DNA of 64,000 nucleotides from Madurella fahalii (lineage: Eukaryota; Ascomycota; Sordariomycetes; Sordariales). Below, piece after piece: positions 1-9,658 of this stretch. The notes beneath the pieces are model-generated. The model made no database searches. It worked only from the letters and a program-made list of their open reading frames with translations, and was not told the DNA's origin. The first letter of the stretch is position 1. Every line of letters starts with the position of its first letter. Where the stretch lies: assembly GCA_029876055.1 (NCBI GenBank), contig CM056875.1, positions 6,845,001 through 6,909,000 of the forward strand, in the 5' to 3' direction. A program made the translations under genes and the position numbers.

Positions 1-1
1 A

Positions 2-511
2 TCACTGGCTGATACGCTGATGAAGGAACAGAGGGACGGCCTTAATGCAGCCTCAGGGCCAGTCTCAGTGACGACTCCACCGAACATTCCCCCCTTTGGC
101 CAGCGTCGGCAATGGGACATTGGCCGCTTCATCGACTGTCTCGAGGAAATTACCCGGGACATTTTTCGCATGAAGTCCGGCGAACAGAGCGAGAGTTTGA
201 CCGAACTCCGCAGCTTGATGTCGCTGGTGGCGTGGCTCAACTCTCAAGAGGCCGCGCTTGCGGCCCGGAACCCCACTAGCAGACCCCCTTCTTTGCGCCC
301 GATCATGGACCGGGCGAGGAAGTTAGAGGAAACAGCTCGAGCTATTGAGTTAAACACCGAGGCGTACAAGGCCTTCTGTGAGTTCGCTCATCACCGAAAA
401 CACATAATATTGCACTCTAATCCGTTCGTAGTGAGCGGTGAGAAATCAGAGGCGGAAGAATACGGACGGATGATGGTTGCCGGGCCGTGGACCGTGGTTC
501 GGTCCATTTGA
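2..511 (+). CDS. 3' end of an unrecognised fungal gene, cut by window edge
   Basis: The frame is open from base 2 to a TGA at 509-511, with the first Met codon at 20. It therefore probably continues upstream of the window, and the Met at 20 need not be the start. The visible 163 residues are soluble-looking, with no signal peptide or membrane segment. A central stretch (about residues 30-120) is rich in Glu, Arg and Leu and looks helical, and the last 40 residues contain a His-rich turn (FAHHRKHI). I do not recognise the family. Similar helical segments occur in fungal NLR or STAND-type proteins, but nothing here proves that. Coding status rests on frame length and a plausible protein-like composition. 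Confidence 0.4.
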   Translation, partial: SLADTLMKEQRDGLNAASGPVSVTTPPNIPPFGQRRQWDIGRFIDCLEEITRDIFRMKSGEQSESLTELRSLMSLVAWLNSQEAALAARNPTSRPPSLRPIMDRARKLEETARAIELNTEAYKAFCEFAHHRKHIILHSNPFVVSGEKSEAEEYGRMMVAGPWTVVRSI

Positions 512-1700
512 GGTGTGACATGATTGGAGAGATGTCTGCATGTTTGCAAGACCCTATGGGCCCGTAAATACGTACTAAGTAAGGTGATAAGTAAGGTAGT
601 TACCTTGCTTCTTCTGTAAACATACCTAATGTTCAAAGCGCGCCGACAACGAAATTACCCACCTTGCCCTGTCTTAACCATATCGTCCCTGATTTAAAGA
701 TATCTAAGGTTTGCTAACTTTCCTAGTAATTACGAGCCTGCAAGCCAAGGAACGTGAATTGAGAACCAGCCGCTAGAAGCTGCCTTTAGTAAGCGGGTTT
801 CAAGAAGCCCAGAGTGCAAAGGTTGTAAAGACTCATAATCCCAGCTATTAGACCCTCAATCTGACGACACTGCCACGGAAACATGGGTTCGATGTTGCTA
901 CCACGACTCTGTTTCCTGTCATGCAGGAACGCCGACAAAGAAGGCTAATCACACGACTGTCGAAGCACAAAGCAGCCCCAGCGTAGCGGTCCGAGGTAGA
1001 TCCCGCCGCTACTTACCCAGGCCTAGCGGCCCCTAACATTTTAAGCACCGCCGGAATGACGCTGTCACTCTATCCTCGCGAATTTGCTGTTGCGACTAAC
1101 CACATAGACCATGCTGCATTGAACGTACTACGATAACAATGGTACTACGATGCAGACCTACAGAATTTCTGGTTTTTACGCATTTGCCGCGCCATCTCAG
1201 CTGTATCTTTTACATAGATTCACCAGAACTTTTGCATAATTAGTATCGCGCAGCAAGAACACTGACCAATCCATATCCCATGTGTGCGACTCGGATGGTG
1301 AGGGCGGAAGCGTTCCCGAAAGGGATGAGTGGGGTTGCTTGCAGATTTTCTTAGGGACTCAACGTCAGTCGCGGACATTTTTTACCTCGTAGGTGTATAT
1401 CAATTGGGCATCGACTATTTAATGCATGCAGTGGCAGGCTGTGATGCTTGAGAGGCTGCACTCGTAAGTGGCCGCGACTACCCCTGAATATGGAAGAGTC
1501 TTCCCGTCTGCGGCAGTATTTTCAGGCAACAGAGCCTGTCTTGGCCTGGTCTGTGTTCTGAAGGATGCTCAGGGAGTGACTGATGGCGCCTCCTACTATA
1601 CATACTACTAGTGCTCGTATCTACCGTACCCTACCGTCGCTTAGTTTCATTGCGTTCCTCACCCCAAGTTGCCCAGATCCTAGATACCATAGCTACCAGT
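512..1700. other. Non-coding stretch, no gene seen
   Basis: This is about 1.2 kb with stops in all frames and no recognisable protein similarity. It contains short AGGTAAGG-type runs (around 578-600) of the kind scattered through the intergenic DNA of this window. I see no RNA gene in it. Confidence 0.5.
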
Positions 1701-1826
1701 ACGCAGTCGGGCATCACCATTGCGCAGCCTAACGCGCCGTACACCATCGTCAATGATCTCCCCCGCCCATTGCCTGGAGCGGGCCAGGCCTTGGTCAAGT
1801 GCCTTTGTGTCGGGCTGGACCCGGCG
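1701..1826 (+). pseudogene. Fragment of a medium-chain dehydrogenase/enoyl reductase N-terminus
   Basis: Within an open frame beginning at 1611, about 40 residues read like the start of a zinc-type alcohol dehydrogenase or trans-acting enoyl reductase. A 'PYTIVNDLPRPLPG' segment is followed by 'GQALVKCLCVGLDPA', which matches the family pattern of a proline-rich lead-in, then G-x-ALVK and a VGL(N/D)P turn. After residue 72 the frame no longer resembles the family, and no nucleotide-binding GxGxxG segment follows in any frame up to 2.4 kb. I read it as a relic. The similarity is from family knowledge and covers only a short stretch. Confidence 0.4.
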
Positions 1827-3271
1827 TTCGTATTCTACTGGGCGAAGTCCCTAAATGTGGGGTGTCCCATAAGTGGGTACGCCAACTTAAACCGCCGCTC
1901 AACCCAGGTCATCAGGGATTGCCGAGCAGGAGATGCAGGCGCTGCGCACTTCCCGGCCACTAGGTGTAGTTCATGCTCCGACACTTTTGATCCGCCGCCA
2001 ACTTAACGATTGGCTGGCCCCGGGTATCATTCGCAGCTACTGGTCCTTTGTCGAAAGAATAACGGCATGAATCCCCAGCCTGGTGCTGGAGTCATCCGAC
2101 TGGCGGCTGCCCCAAAACTAGAAGCATCCAGAACCACTACACTTCAACCACAATGTTGCAGCCAATGAAGCATATTGGCGGAAATGATTAGCCGCGGGCG
2201 CGCGGTGATGCGACCTAGATAACTGCATGTTGGCACCACTTATGGCCGAGTAAGGTAGCTCGTCTCCGAAGACCGCGAATGCCGCGACAAGCGCAGTTTG
2301 GCGTCCCGCAATTCTGACGTGGACCAATGTTCCACCATCCTACGGGTCTCAGAGCAGCCAACGGCTTCTCGTCGAACACGCGTCATCGTAATACAAGTAA
2401 CTTAACACACGGTGGCACAAATAATTCAATTGGATGAAGCCTGCGTGTCTATCATGCCCCGCAGACTGCTCACTCCCCCCGTTTGGGGAAAGCTATCCCC
2501 AGGAGGGACCTACTGGGGGTATTGCCTGGTTGGCAAGATTCCAGAGGAGAACCCATTTTGATTTTCACACTTTAAGTTGGGTCGTCATACCTGTTCCATA
2601 GGCTGGACAATCAACCGACATTACATTCAACACCCTTTTCCACGCTTGTCACTTGCCCTACTCGAGGGCTTTCCTTATGAGCAAGGGAGTCTCCCTCCGA
2701 TTAGAGGAAGCCCCGTCAATCCATGTTGTTTTTGGTGTTGTCTGGGCTGTAGGAACCACTGTTGTGGTTGTCTGGCCTTACCTGTCCGGTTGGTTGTCTG
2801 TCTTTGCCCTCCCCCCCTGTTTCCATGGGTATGATATGGGTGTGGATGTCTATTTCTGCACCATTTCACTCCTCTCCCCCATCCAGTTTCCTTTCTCAGA
2901 GTTCTTCGGTCTCTCCTGATCTTTTGCTCTTCTGCGCTTCCGCCCGGCGGAAAATGCGGAAATGCCTTGACTTCAGTTTCGGGCATAGTCCATGTTGGGG
3001 CTGCGTTAACACGTCACAGCAAGGGGCACTTCAATTTCCGCGCGCATCCCCGGGCAACGATCGTCTGGGTGACTGTAAGTTGGGAGAGATATCCCTCAAT
3101 TTCAAGTTCTTATGTGCTGACCGCAACTCCTCTCTAGCTCCAAGCCACTGTGCCCCCATTGCTGCCGTGCTCTTTATCGCTGCCAGCCGGGCCAGAAGCG
3201 AGGCACTTCCGTCGACACCGTGAACAGAGACGATTGCAAATCCCTTCCGGGCATTCCTGCTACTCACCGCC
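1827..3271. other. Non-coding stretch upstream of the HET gene
   Basis: No supported gene. Open frames between 2577 and 3223 overlap each other on both strands and have skewed, pyrimidine-driven composition. The pyrimidine-rich tract at about 2800-2940 and the roughly 330 bases after it are the likely promoter and 5' leader of the HET-domain gene that starts at 3272. Confidence 0.5.
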
Positions 3272-5203
3272 ATGGAGAGATCAATATACCGGCGATTAAA
3301 CCCGACCTCCCGTGAAATTCGACTTCTCCATCTACAACCTTCGTCCAACTTCAGGGCCCCTATCCGATGCATCTTGACGACAACCGCGGAGTGGGGTTTC
3401 TCTGAGCAGTACCGGGCACTCTCGTATGCCTGGGGTGATCCAAACCGAACCAAACTGATCATTGTGAACGGCACCGAGACTCGAGTCACCGTGAACCTCG
3501 AATTGGCGCTCCGGTACATACGTCACGACTCCGACCCAACAGTCCTCTGGGTAGATGCGGTTTGCATCAATCAGAAAGATGATGTGGAGAAATCCAATCA
3601 GATCAGGTTGATGGGCGACATATACAAACGCGCACAGACCGTCATCGTCTGGCTTGGAGAACCGGACCCCAAAACGGTAGAAGTCTTGTATTTCATACAC
3701 CAGATGGAAAGCAATTGCGAGGGTCCTTCCTCAAAGTCCTTATCGGGCCTAGATGATGAAGATCCGAGGAAAATGAGTCTGGGGTTGCGAGCCATCAACA
3801 CCCCCAAGTCTGATCATGACCGGGATGAAGAAACCAGAGTGATACGGGGGATAATTCGGGAGGCGTCGGCGGGCATGGACAGCATCTTACGCAAAGACTG
3901 GTGGAATCGACTCTGGGTCGTTCAAGAGTTTTTCCTCGCTAAGGATGTTGTCTTTAAGTGTGGTGTTCCGGAGGTGCCCTCGAAAGCCCTATTTCAATTG
4001 GGAGGGCTTGTATGGAGTGGACGTACAATTTCCAATTCGCAAACCCCGGAACGCGCTGCTCCACAAATCATGGACTTCCTCTCGGCAATAGATGAAACGG
4101 AGCCTCTCCCGTCAGGTCTCTACGACCTCATGATCCGGTTCGCATTCCGACAGACGACGAAGCCTGAAGACAAAGTTTATGCGCTCATGGGCCTCGCATC
4201 AGACGCTAGGGAATATGGGCCCCCTGACTACACGGCAAAGGTTGAGGACTTATACACCAGCGTTGCTCTGACTAACGCTAGGCTGTCCCGATCTCTTCGG
4301 TTTCTTACCCAGGCCGGCATCGGTCAACGGGGCGGCCGGCACGGATTGGATATCCCTTCTTGGGTTCCGGACTGGACTCGACTACAGTTTTCAGAATCCA
4401 TTTTTTGGCAGATGGAATCGCCGTTTTGGGTCAGACCACCAAGATTTCGGGTGTCTAAAGATTCCCGGATCCTTTACGCTCAGGGAGTTGTTTACGATGT
4501 TGTGTCGAGCGTTCAGTCGATCCCCGCGGGAGGGACCGGCCTAGCACCCGTATGGGATTCCCTTCTCCCCGTCAACAATCTGCCCCAATACCGGACAGGA
4601 ATACCAGTCCTGCAGGCCCTTTTCCTAGCTTTGGGCATGTTCTTCAATCCGGAGACACCAGAGCAGAGGGGTTCAAGTGGTAGCACTTGGCTGTTTGACT
4701 GCTTCACAGTCTTCTTCCGCCGCTTGGGCCCTACAATCAGCCTTGAGTCACTGGATGATTATAAAACAGGGGAGTTGGGGCACTTGATAGATGCCTTTCT
4801 CCGCTGGACCGGCGAGAGTCGGCGTGGTAGAAGTGACGAATCTATCCTAACGGCCTTTTTTGGTCGTAGTGATGCTCGCCGTTATCTGCAATGGCTGAGG
4901 GATAGCGACTACGAGCAGAGAGTCGAACACTATTTAGCATACCTCGGTCTAGTCTCGTTCACAAAGGGTGAGCGAACGCTCTTTAGAACGTGTCAAGGCC
5001 TAATTGGCAATGGGGTTACCGAGGTTCGACGGGGTGACCGAGTGGGCGTCTTACTCGGCTATCCATATCCGCTGGTGTTGCGTCCAGTACAGTCGCACTA
5101 TATCGTTGTGGGATGGTGCTATGTTGTGGGTTTGATGGATGGGGAGGTGATGCAGGAACTGGACGAAGGGAAGGTCCAGCTGGAAGAGATTGGTATGATT
5201 TAG
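3272..5203 (+). CDS. HET-domain (heterokaryon incompatibility) protein, intact
   Basis: A single-exon, 643-residue protein with the full HET signature. Block 1 is YRALSYAWGD at about residues 47-56. Block 2 is LWVDAVCINQ followed by the NQIRLMGDIYKRAQ segment and VIVWLGEP at about 90-130. Block 3 is WWNRLWVVQEFF at about 210-222. Proteins of this family trigger growth arrest or cell death when genetically different hyphae fuse; the domain is related to TIR folds. No NACHT, WD40 or membrane segment is attached; the C-terminal half is the variable region usual for the family. The Met at 3272 gives the normal short lead before block 1. It is neighboured by decayed genes, which fits an accessory location. 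What it recognises cannot be told from sequence. Confidence 0.93.
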   Translation: MERSIYRRLNPTSREIRLLHLQPSSNFRAPIRCILTTTAEWGFSEQYRALSYAWGDPNRTKLIIVNGTETRVTVNLELALRYIRHDSDPTVLWVDAVCINQKDDVEKSNQIRLMGDIYKRAQTVIVWLGEPDPKTVEVLYFIHQMESNCEGPSSKSLSGLDDEDPRKMSLGLRAINTPKSDHDRDEETRVIRGIIREASAGMDSILRKDWWNRLWVVQEFFLAKDVVFKCGVPEVPSKALFQLGGLVWSGRTISNSQTPERAAPQIMDFLSAIDETEPLPSGLYDLMIRFAFRQTTKPEDKVYALMGLASDAREYGPPDYTAKVEDLYTSVALTNARLSRSLRFLTQAGIGQRGGRHGLDIPSWVPDWTRLQFSESIFWQMESPFWVRPPRFRVSKDSRILYAQGVVYDVVSSVQSIPAGGTGLAPVWDSLLPVNNLPQYRTGIPVLQALFLALGMFFNPETPEQRGSSGSTWLFDCFTVFFRRLGPTISLESLDDYKTGELGHLIDAFLRWTGESRRGRSDESILTAFFGRSDARRYLQWLRDSDYEQRVEHYLAYLGLVSFTKGERTLFRTCQGLIGNGVTEVRRGDRVGVLLGYPYPLVLRPVQSHYIVVGWCYVVGLMDGEVMQELDEGKVQLEEIGMI

Positions 5204-5819
5204 GCAGTCTCTAGGGTACAGCTTAGTTTCCTTTAGAAATGGAGAGATAGAGATGTTGTTTCTGTTTGTCAAATGTTATATAATTAAACCCTCTTCCAAT
5301 TGTAGTTCTATTTCCGGTCCTTGGTATCAGGTTAGGGTTGTAAATTATATGAAGAATTTTGTCCCCTACGAGTAAAGTTATAATAAAAGCCTCTAATGGA
5401 GCTCGGTGATGACCGGCCAAATTATCTGGGATAGTGTCAAAATACCTGATAATAAGGACCTACCGAAGAGTCGGGAATGTCCTTTAGTTGCAGGAGGTCG
5501 TTTACAGTCTCCTTAGGTACATATTTTAAGCTCCCTTGGTTACGGTTGCAGCTGTTGGTATTGCGGTACAGCGGGGCATACCGGTATAGAGGTGTCTAGC
5601 GCCGGTACTAAGGGTGTGCAGCGGCTGTGCTAGGGTGTACAGCGCCTGTACTCGACCTCAAAAGCAGCAAGGGATTTCCAGGGGGCGGAATGAGTGAATT
5701 CAGATTTTATAACATCCACTTGAACGATAGCACATTTCCACAAGCTAGTCGTAGTTATAAGTCCGCAAGAGGCCCCAGGAAGTGTCCCAGACTCCCAGCG
5801 ATGATTATCCAACTTACCT
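5204..5819. other. Intergenic, with a short imperfect duplication
   Basis: No gene seen. At 5611-5653 a roughly 21-base unit (gggtgtgcagcggctgtgct, then gggtgtacagcgcctgtact) is present twice in tandem with a few substitutions. Confidence 0.5.
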
Positions 5820-7180
5820 TCTTTCAGGTCGGCGGCTTCCTCACGGGCCTGATGCACGGTCTCTACCTCAAACGCCATGGCAGCGACGTCGTCATCCTCG
5901 ACCAGGATCCCAGCGACGTGCGCAGCAGCCATCATGCCGGCATAACCTTTGGGCCCGCCGTTGAGGAGCTCTTAACACATGTGACGACACAGGTGTTCAA
6001 AGCTGCATTCCATCTGCCGCGACCCGCTTTGCCTACCGCAAACGCCGAGACTTCAAGCGCCCCAACGTCTTCAGGCACCAGACAAGCTGGGGTCTGCTAT
6101 ATCATATCCTCCGCGCTAACTTTGACGGCATGACGTCCGATGCCATTCCGAATCCGCCGCCGGGGAGGCCGGGCGATGGCAAGGCAGAGTATCACGCTGG
6201 GAAGCGGGTTACATAGATAGACTACAGGAACCAAATCGTAACAGTCACCTTTGTCAATCAGGCGGAAATGAGGGCCCCATCACGGCCGAATTGTCATTGG
6301 CGCCGACGGCACTCCACCGTGAGAACCCTCCTTCAGATACCAACAGTCAAAGATGGCGTAAAAGCGGATAATTGCAAAGCAGCAATTGCACCTTAACTGT
6401 CACAAAAGAATACTTAGGCGACATCGCCTGGCTCGGCACAGTCCCCGAGACCGAAGTCTCCGCGGAAACAGCCCGATACTTCGAAAACCACACCACCCTC
6501 AACCTGCTCAAGCACACCTACCTCGTCTGGTAAAAACCAGCCTTCCCTTCGCCAAACCCACCTTCCACCTAACCTTGCACTTACTTACTCAACACCCACT
6601 CCCACGGAGGAGGAAAAAGGGGGTGGGTTGAAAAACACAAAATCCCCGCCGGCACCCCTACCTTCGCTTTGGAGGCGCGGCTGATCAACTAGGTATAGTA
6701 CGCGAAGGTGAGCGGGGCAAGGCCGGCAGGGCTAGACGCAGTACTGACGGGTGGGCCGGGGGTTCGGCACGGCAACACGGTAGGGGCGGGCTCGGTACGG
6801 GGCGAGGTGTGCCGGCGCCAGCTCGCGGCGGCCCTGCCGCCCACGTCTTCGTCACCAAGGTCAAGGACGCCGTGTGCAGTGCCCCGTCTCCAGCGCCGGC
6901 CGCGTCGTCCTCGTCGGCGACTCCCTCGCCGCCTTCCGTCCCACCTCGCCGCCGCCACCGAGCAGGCCGCCCGGCACTGCCTAGCTCTGGGAAGGGTTTG
7001 GGCCGGCAAGATCAGGATTGACCAGCGGGTCCGCGAGGCGTGGGCGTATGGAGAGAGGATGTGGTTGGCGAGTCGGGTGTTTGGGGTCTTTGGGCTCAGT
7101 GGGTGGTGGGCGTTTCTGAAGGTGCTTTTGTGTGTATGTGGTGTTTTGGGTGAGGTTGAAGTTAAGAAGGGAGTGAAAGG
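5820..7180 (+). pseudogene. Broken FAD-dependent aromatic monooxygenase
   Basis: Pieces of one protein lie in order but in different frames. At 5825-5975 there is a degenerate Rossmann start (VGGFLTGLMHGLYLKRHG then VVILDQDPS), where the family has a GGS/GAG FAD-binding turn. At 6018-6208 there is TSWGLLYHILRANFDGMTS, ending in an in-frame TAG after the GKRVT segment. At 6411-6532 there is YLGDIAWLGTVPE to LLKHTYLVW, then a stop. At 6633-6790 there are IPAGTPTFALEARLIN and GNTVGAGSVRGEV, and at about 6893-7110 the conserved RVVLVGDSLAAFRP (DG-type FAD motif) and a C-terminal tail. At least three frameshifts and several stops separate them. Class A flavin hydroxylases of this type hydroxylate aromatic acids; this copy cannot make a whole enzyme. 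Confidence 0.8.
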
Positions 7181-7448
7181 GGGTTAATTCAGGTTGATGA
7201 CGACATATTTTCCTTGGGATTCCTGCGGAGCATCGTGGCCGGTTGTGAGCGTATAGAGCCCGCATTCTGCTCGCCTTGCCACAGGGTTACGCGAATCATG
7301 GAACTCCGTATGTGAATATGGAGTAAGGAATGGGGAGAGTTTGGTTTGGATGCAAGTTGTAGCTCGCTTGACCCAGGAGGTCGTACCTGGCAGGTGATCT
7401 TTTCCTAGAGGAAAAACAATGGCCCCGTACCACCAAGCAAACCTATCA
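7181..7448. other. Short intergenic stretch before the repeat
   Basis: A 91-codon minus-strand frame runs from 7459 to 7184. It shows no family similarity and overlaps the repeat edge, so I do not call it a gene. Confidence 0.4.
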
Positions 7449-7650
7449 ACTACTGTCACGCGTGCAGGAGCTCAGCAGAGGTCGTGGGAAGTGCGTGGAA
7501 AGGTTGAAGTCTCTGAGGATCTATCTACTGCAGTAGGAGACTGAAGGACTGGCTTAAATACAAAGGAAAATGGTCCAGGCGAGCTCACGTGATGAGCTGC
7601 TGAGCTCGGCGGTCAAGAGCCGAGCTCCACAAGTGCGATTTCCAGCGCGA
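7449..7650 (+). repeat. Dispersed repeat, copy A (GC-richer copy)
   Basis: About 200 bases that recur near the far end of the window at 63241-63446 in the same orientation. Over the alignable part there are roughly 30 differences, and nearly all are C to T or G to A going from this copy to the other. It contains a perfect 9-base inverted repeat (gagctcggc at 7602-7610 and gccgagctc at 7619-7627). A TGGCTTAAA segment at about 7551 resembles a pol III A box, and the other copy has a GTTCGATTC B-box match, so a tRNA-derived SINE is possible. A fragment of another transposon is equally possible; full element ends were not found. Confidence 0.75.
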
Positions 7651-8200
7651 CTACTACACATATACACAGGCCATTATCCTTTCGCACCATCATTGTTAGT
7701 CGTAACCACGCCGAGATTCCACAAAAGCTACCTAGTACGCTGATATTATGGTGAGATCAGTAGGTATTACACCTCTGCGCTAGTGTTAGAAATCTTGCTC
7801 GATAACGCTTGCTCCTATAACCTTTCCCTCACAACGTTGCCGTACATATGCAATTCTTGGATAGATCCGAGTTTCGTTCAATCCCCCCTCCCCCAGTGAC
7901 CCTTCCTTCGACTTGAGAGGGGCCCTACAGCGTACTCCTACGCCGCTTCTCTGCCCTCGCGATGATGCTAGCCACCCATCAATTGCCAATCTGGCGGCGA
8001 CAACGGTACGTATCTAATCGAATGGCAGGTGCTTCTCGGAGGCAACTTGTACAAGACCGATCGAGACATAGTCCCGGTTCTTCCCTCCAGATCGGTCTTT
8101 TTATCTTCGATATCCCCACGGATCTGCTCCGCTACCCACTCTTTCCTTAACAAAGAACGTGGCATGTAGAATTTGGGTAAGCGGCAGGATCAGTGTCGCT
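7651..8200. other. Intergenic 3' side of the kinase gene
   Basis: No gene seen. Short overlapping frames on both strands (7786-8165) have no recognisable content. Confidence 0.5.
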
Positions 8201-9658
8201 TTATACTGTGGTCGCGCTATTTTCAATGCCATGCTGATTCAGAAACTCGTCGTCGAAAAGATCCTCTGCGGTTGGGCGATCTTCAGGGAGCCAACACAAC
8301 ATCTTGCGAACCAAGGCGATGAGAAGCTCCTTGTCCTTGCCCTGCAAGCGCCTTTCACGGCTCTCAATGGTCTGCTTAGGAATAGGCGTCTTGGCAATCC
8401 AATTGCCTTTGATCGTCAGCAAAGCTGGTCTGTAGCATGACCAAGGGTTCATCCCGGTCCTCATCACGAGTAACACTTACCCTCCGAGTCCCAGTAACGA
8501 CGGCACTTGTCGTTCAGATCCAGAAACCTCTTCGGCGGGGGCCCTAAAAGGGAGACCATCTCGGCGAGATGCTGCTCATCATTGAGATGACCATCTTTCA
8601 CGGCACGGAAGAGACGACCGCCTTCGAATAGGTCCCAAATCTGCGCCATCAGGCTTAGACATGTGCACAATCAAACTTGGATCGCAGACGTACGTACCAT
8701 GACCCCAACAGACCATATATCAATCTTAGAATCCCATTCTGCGCCAATGATGATCTCGGGTGCTCTGTAGACTCCCGGCATGACGTCCCCAGAGTGCTTC
8801 TGCCCTGGTTCCCCTAAGCGAGCAGCACCAAAGTCGGAAACAACCGGCGCTCCAAAGGTAATGGGCATGGTATAGGAAAGATAGATTATGCGATCCGACA
8901 GAACCTTCCGGGGGGAAGGGTTCTTCTGTTCTGCCTGCTCGATTTGAGCAAATATTGCCGCATCGTGGACTCCAAGCATTATGTTGTTGGGAGAGATGTC
9001 TACGACTGCGGTTAGTCACTATCTTGCCAGAGATGTCATGACGTGAGATGTACCTGTATGCACGACGCCGGCTTGGTGCAGGAAGTCCAGGGCAAGCAAG
9101 ACCATGAGCAAACTTTGCCGCAAGAGATCAACATTGAGAGCGTTTTCGGGGAAAAGCTTTCGAAAGTCGGTATAGGTTAGACCTGGCGGGGTGAATAGCA
9201 AGCATTGGTGGCGCCCGAATGGTCCCTGGACCTGAAAGTTGTCCAACATCACACGCAGTCTCTCCTTGCCAGGGTGCTCTGCTTGGATAGATTTGATGTA
9301 GTTGGATATGGTCACCTCGTTTTCAGCATTTTCTTCAGCAACACAGACCTTGAGCGTCAGGAGCGTACTCTCACTGGCAATTGGTAAATCGATCACCAAA
9401 TTAGTGCCATGCCACGAGCGCATGTAACCCGAGTAGCGATGGGCACACGTACTTGAGATCCCGGCAGAGCCAGACGGTCGATCCAGTGCCATAGCCAAGC
9501 TTCGCTACCACCTGGTATCTGGACTCAAATATCTCGCCGAGTCGGACGGGGTAATAGTTTTCAGCCTTGTAATTCGGGATACTCTCTTCTTCTATTTTCT
9601 TGGCCTCCAGGATGGCCTCAAAGCGCTTGATTGGGAAGGGCCAAGCCTGGGAGGACAT
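8201..9658 (-). CDS. SRPK-like serine/threonine protein kinase
   Basis: Five exons (9658-9453, 9373-9054, 8999-8698, 8640-8481, 8424-8201) give 403 residues. The glycine loop is GYGTGSTVWLCRDL (about residue 55), followed by the lysine strand TLKV (about 77), the catalytic loop HTDISPNNI split by intron 2, the DFG segment VSDFGAARLG, the activation end YRAPEIIIG and the WSVGVMIWDLFEG segment. A C-terminal end (WLPEDRPTAEDLF) completes the fold. The order and the 'HTDI(S/K)P(N/D)NI' form are those of the SR-protein-kinase-like group common in filamentous fungi, many copies of which are lineage-specific. The long spacer that splits the domain of true SRPKs is absent, so it is a compact fungal relative rather than a clear orthologue of the splicing kinase. 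The catalytic residues look intact, so it is probably active. The substrate is unknown. Confidence 0.85.
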
